A stretch of 64,000 bases of DNA from an uncultured Bacteroidales bacterium (GTDB lineage: Bacteria; Bacteroidota; Bacteroidia; Bacteroidales; Muribaculaceae), in the NCBI GenBank assembly GCA_902776955.1, contig CACYSG010000007.1, forward strand, positions 1-64,000, read 5' to 3'. The translations under genes were made by a program, and so were the position numbers. The notes beneath the pieces were generated by a model. That model did not search any database. It saw nothing but the letters and a program-made list of their open reading frames with translations, and had not been told where the DNA came from. Positions 62,711-64,000 of this stretch are shown piece after piece; position 1 is the stretch's first letter, and each line of letters starts with the position of its first letter.

Positions 62711-63592
62711 ATGCATCGAGCAGGATTTGTCAACATCGTGGGGAATCCCAACGTGGGAAAATCGACACTGAGCAACCGCCTGGTGGGCGAGCGCCTGTCC
62801 ATCATCACGAGCAAGGCCCAGACGACGCGTCACCGCATCATGGGAATCGTTAACGGAGAGGATTACCAGATCGTGTTCAGCGACACGCCTGGTGTGCTCA
62901 AGCCCAAATTCAGGCTGCAGCAGAGCATGCTTGAATACTCCACCGGAGCGCTCGTCGATGCCGACGTGCTGCTCTACGTGACCGACGTGATCGAGACGCC
63001 TACCAAGAATCAGGACTTCCTTGACCGCGTTGCCAGGGAGAAAATCCCCATTCTCTTGATCATCAACAAGATCGACCTGCTCAAGGGCAATGACGACCTG
63101 TTGCGCATCATCGACCAGTGGAAGGAGTTGCTGCCCAATGCCGAGGTGTTCCCTACCAGTGCGCTGGAGAACTTCAACGTGGACAATATCATGAAGCGCA
63201 TCGTCGAGCTGTTGCCCGAGAGTCCGCCCTACTTCGGCAAAGACGCTCTGACTGACCGCAGCAGCCGCTTCTTTGTGACCGAGATCGTGCGCGAGAAGAT
63301 TCTGTTGACCTATGACAAGGAGGTTCCCTATGCCACCCAGGTGATTGTGGAGAAATTTGACGAGAGCGACAATGCCATCCACATCATGGCGGTGATTTAT
63401 GTCGAGCGTGACAGCCAAAAGGGGATTATCATCGGCCATCAGGGCAAGAAGCTCAAGCGCGTGGGCATGTTGGCCCGCAAGGACATCGAGACTTTCTTTG
63501 AGAAAAGGGTGTTCCTGGAACTCTATGTCAAAGTCGAGAAGGACTGGCGCAACCAGGAGAACAAGCTCCGCGCCTTCGGCTATATCGAGTAA
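62711..63592 (+). CDS. era: GTPase Era
   Basis: The 293-aa GTPase binds the 3' end of 16S rRNA and helps 30S assembly. G1 is GNPNVGKST, G2 region TTRHRIMG, G3 DTPGVL, G4 NKID, and the C-terminal KH domain has IYVERDSQKGIIIGHQGKKLKRVG. Complete and of normal length. A purine-rich spacer precedes it. Confidence 0.97.
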   Translation: MHRAGFVNIVGNPNVGKSTLSNRLVGERLSIITSKAQTTRHRIMGIVNGEDYQIVFSDTPGVLKPKFRLQQSMLEYSTGALVDADVLLYVTDVIETPTKNQDFLDRVAREKIPILLIINKIDLLKGNDDLLRIIDQWKELLPNAEVFPTSALENFNVDNIMKRIVELLPESPPYFGKDALTDRSSRFFVTEIVREKILLTYDKEVPYATQVIVEKFDESDNAIHIMAVIYVERDSQKGIIIGHQGKKLKRVGMLARKDIETFFEKRVFLELYVKVEKDWRNQENKLRAFGYIE

Positions 63593-63661
63593 ACAACAAC
63601 AAGAATATTTTACTAACCGCTAATAGCTAATGGCTAATAGCTGACAGCTTTAATAAACATT

Positions 63662-64000
63662 ATGGGACGACTAGTAGCAATCGTTGGAAGGCCCAACGTG
63701 GGCAAATCAACGCTGTTCAACCGCCTGACGCAAACGCGTGCCGCCATCGTGAACGACACGAGCGGTACCACGCGCGACCGCCAGTACGGCAAGATGGAAT
63801 GGAACGGCATGGAGATGTCTGTCGTCGATACCGGCGGCTGGGTAGTGAACAGCGAGGACATCTTTGAGGAAGAAATCAACAAGCAGGTGCAACTGGCCAT
63901 CGAGGAGGCCGACGTGATTCTGTTTGTCGTGGACATCAAGAACGGCATCACCGACCTTGACGACCATGTGGCAGACATCCTGCGCCGCACGTCCAAGCCC
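63662..64000 (+). CDS. der: GTPase Der, 5' part (cut by window end)
   Basis: The first 113 codons of the double GTPase Der (EngA), needed for 50S assembly. G1 is [12 protein letters not shown], the switch I region has DTSGTTRD, and G3 is DTGGW. The gene continues past the window edge. It follows era, as is common in Bacteroidota. Confidence 0.95.
   Translation, partial: MGRLVAIVGRPNVGKSTLFNRLTQTRAAIVNDTSGTTRDRQYGKMEWNGMEMSVVDTGGWVVNSEDIFEEEINKQVQLAIEEADVILFVVDIKNGITDLDDHVADILRRTSKP

Overview
The window is a stretch of a Bacteroidota chromosome, most likely a gut Bacteroidales of the Prevotellaceae/Muribaculaceae type. The evidence is the Bacteroidota promoter form (TTTG, about 20 nt, TAnnTTTG) ahead of many genes, secreted proteins with paired EF-hand-like dockerin tails, FISUMP and BspA-type leucine-rich proteins, and a housekeeping set (long RelA/SpoT, PgpH-like HD protein, WaaA, NagB, SurE, GltX, DUF177-rpmF-fabH-era-der) typical of that order. 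No rRNA, tRNA or CRISPR array was seen. Genus cannot be decided from the sequence alone.

Region 1 (1-13,300) is AT-rich accessory DNA. Its centre is a candidate undescribed regulatory system at about 3.4-9.2 kb. An ECF-like sigma factor (7315-7983) overlaps a gene for a putative anti-sigma factor with four parts: an anti-sigma-like N-terminus, a C39-like papain-fold domain, a RyR domain and a C-terminal zinc ribbon. Five copies of one promoter-like motif, GTAAGA-N15-GCTCTTA with exactly 15 nt between the halves, lie 43-74 nt upstream of short genes. They precede a 42-aa peptide, a zinc-ribbon/M48 metalloprotease pair, and 59-, 33- and 24-aa peptides. The 59-aa peptide heads the run that leads into the sigma gene itself, so autoregulation is likely. 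Three of the five leaders carry a short hairpin with a conserved flank. Three proteins of the locus end in the same zinc ribbon. Next to it are a decayed TIR-WD40 gene, two intact TIR-domain genes and a secreted proline-rich protein, so the area looks like a conflict or stress island.

Region 2 (13.4-22.7 kb) is a type I restriction-modification operon (hsdM, hsdS, hsdR). It is interrupted by two fic genes, a membrane-protein gene and a VbhA-like Fic antitoxin gene. The insertion points are marked by duplicated scraps of the host genes: a relic of the hsdM 3' end between the fic genes, an identical 24-nt junction at the end of both fic genes, and a duplicated hsdR 5' end in front of the antitoxin.

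Region 3 (23-36 kb) carries surface and secreted proteins: five with dockerin-like tails (one broken by a frameshift), a PBP1A-type murein synthase, a family 2 glycosyltransferase, a Rieske-like lipoprotein, an NlpC/P60 hydrolase, several palindromic elements, and an array of eight mini-hairpins at 34.18-34.44 kb.

Region 4 (36-64 kb) is mostly core genome: a secreted esterase, RelA/SpoT, the HD phosphohydrolase, small membrane and secreted proteins, acyl-CoA synthetase, NagB, SurE, GltX, WaaA, an AraC regulator divergent from a TolC/HlyD/ABC efflux operon, then DUF177-rpmF-fabH, era and the start of der at the window edge.
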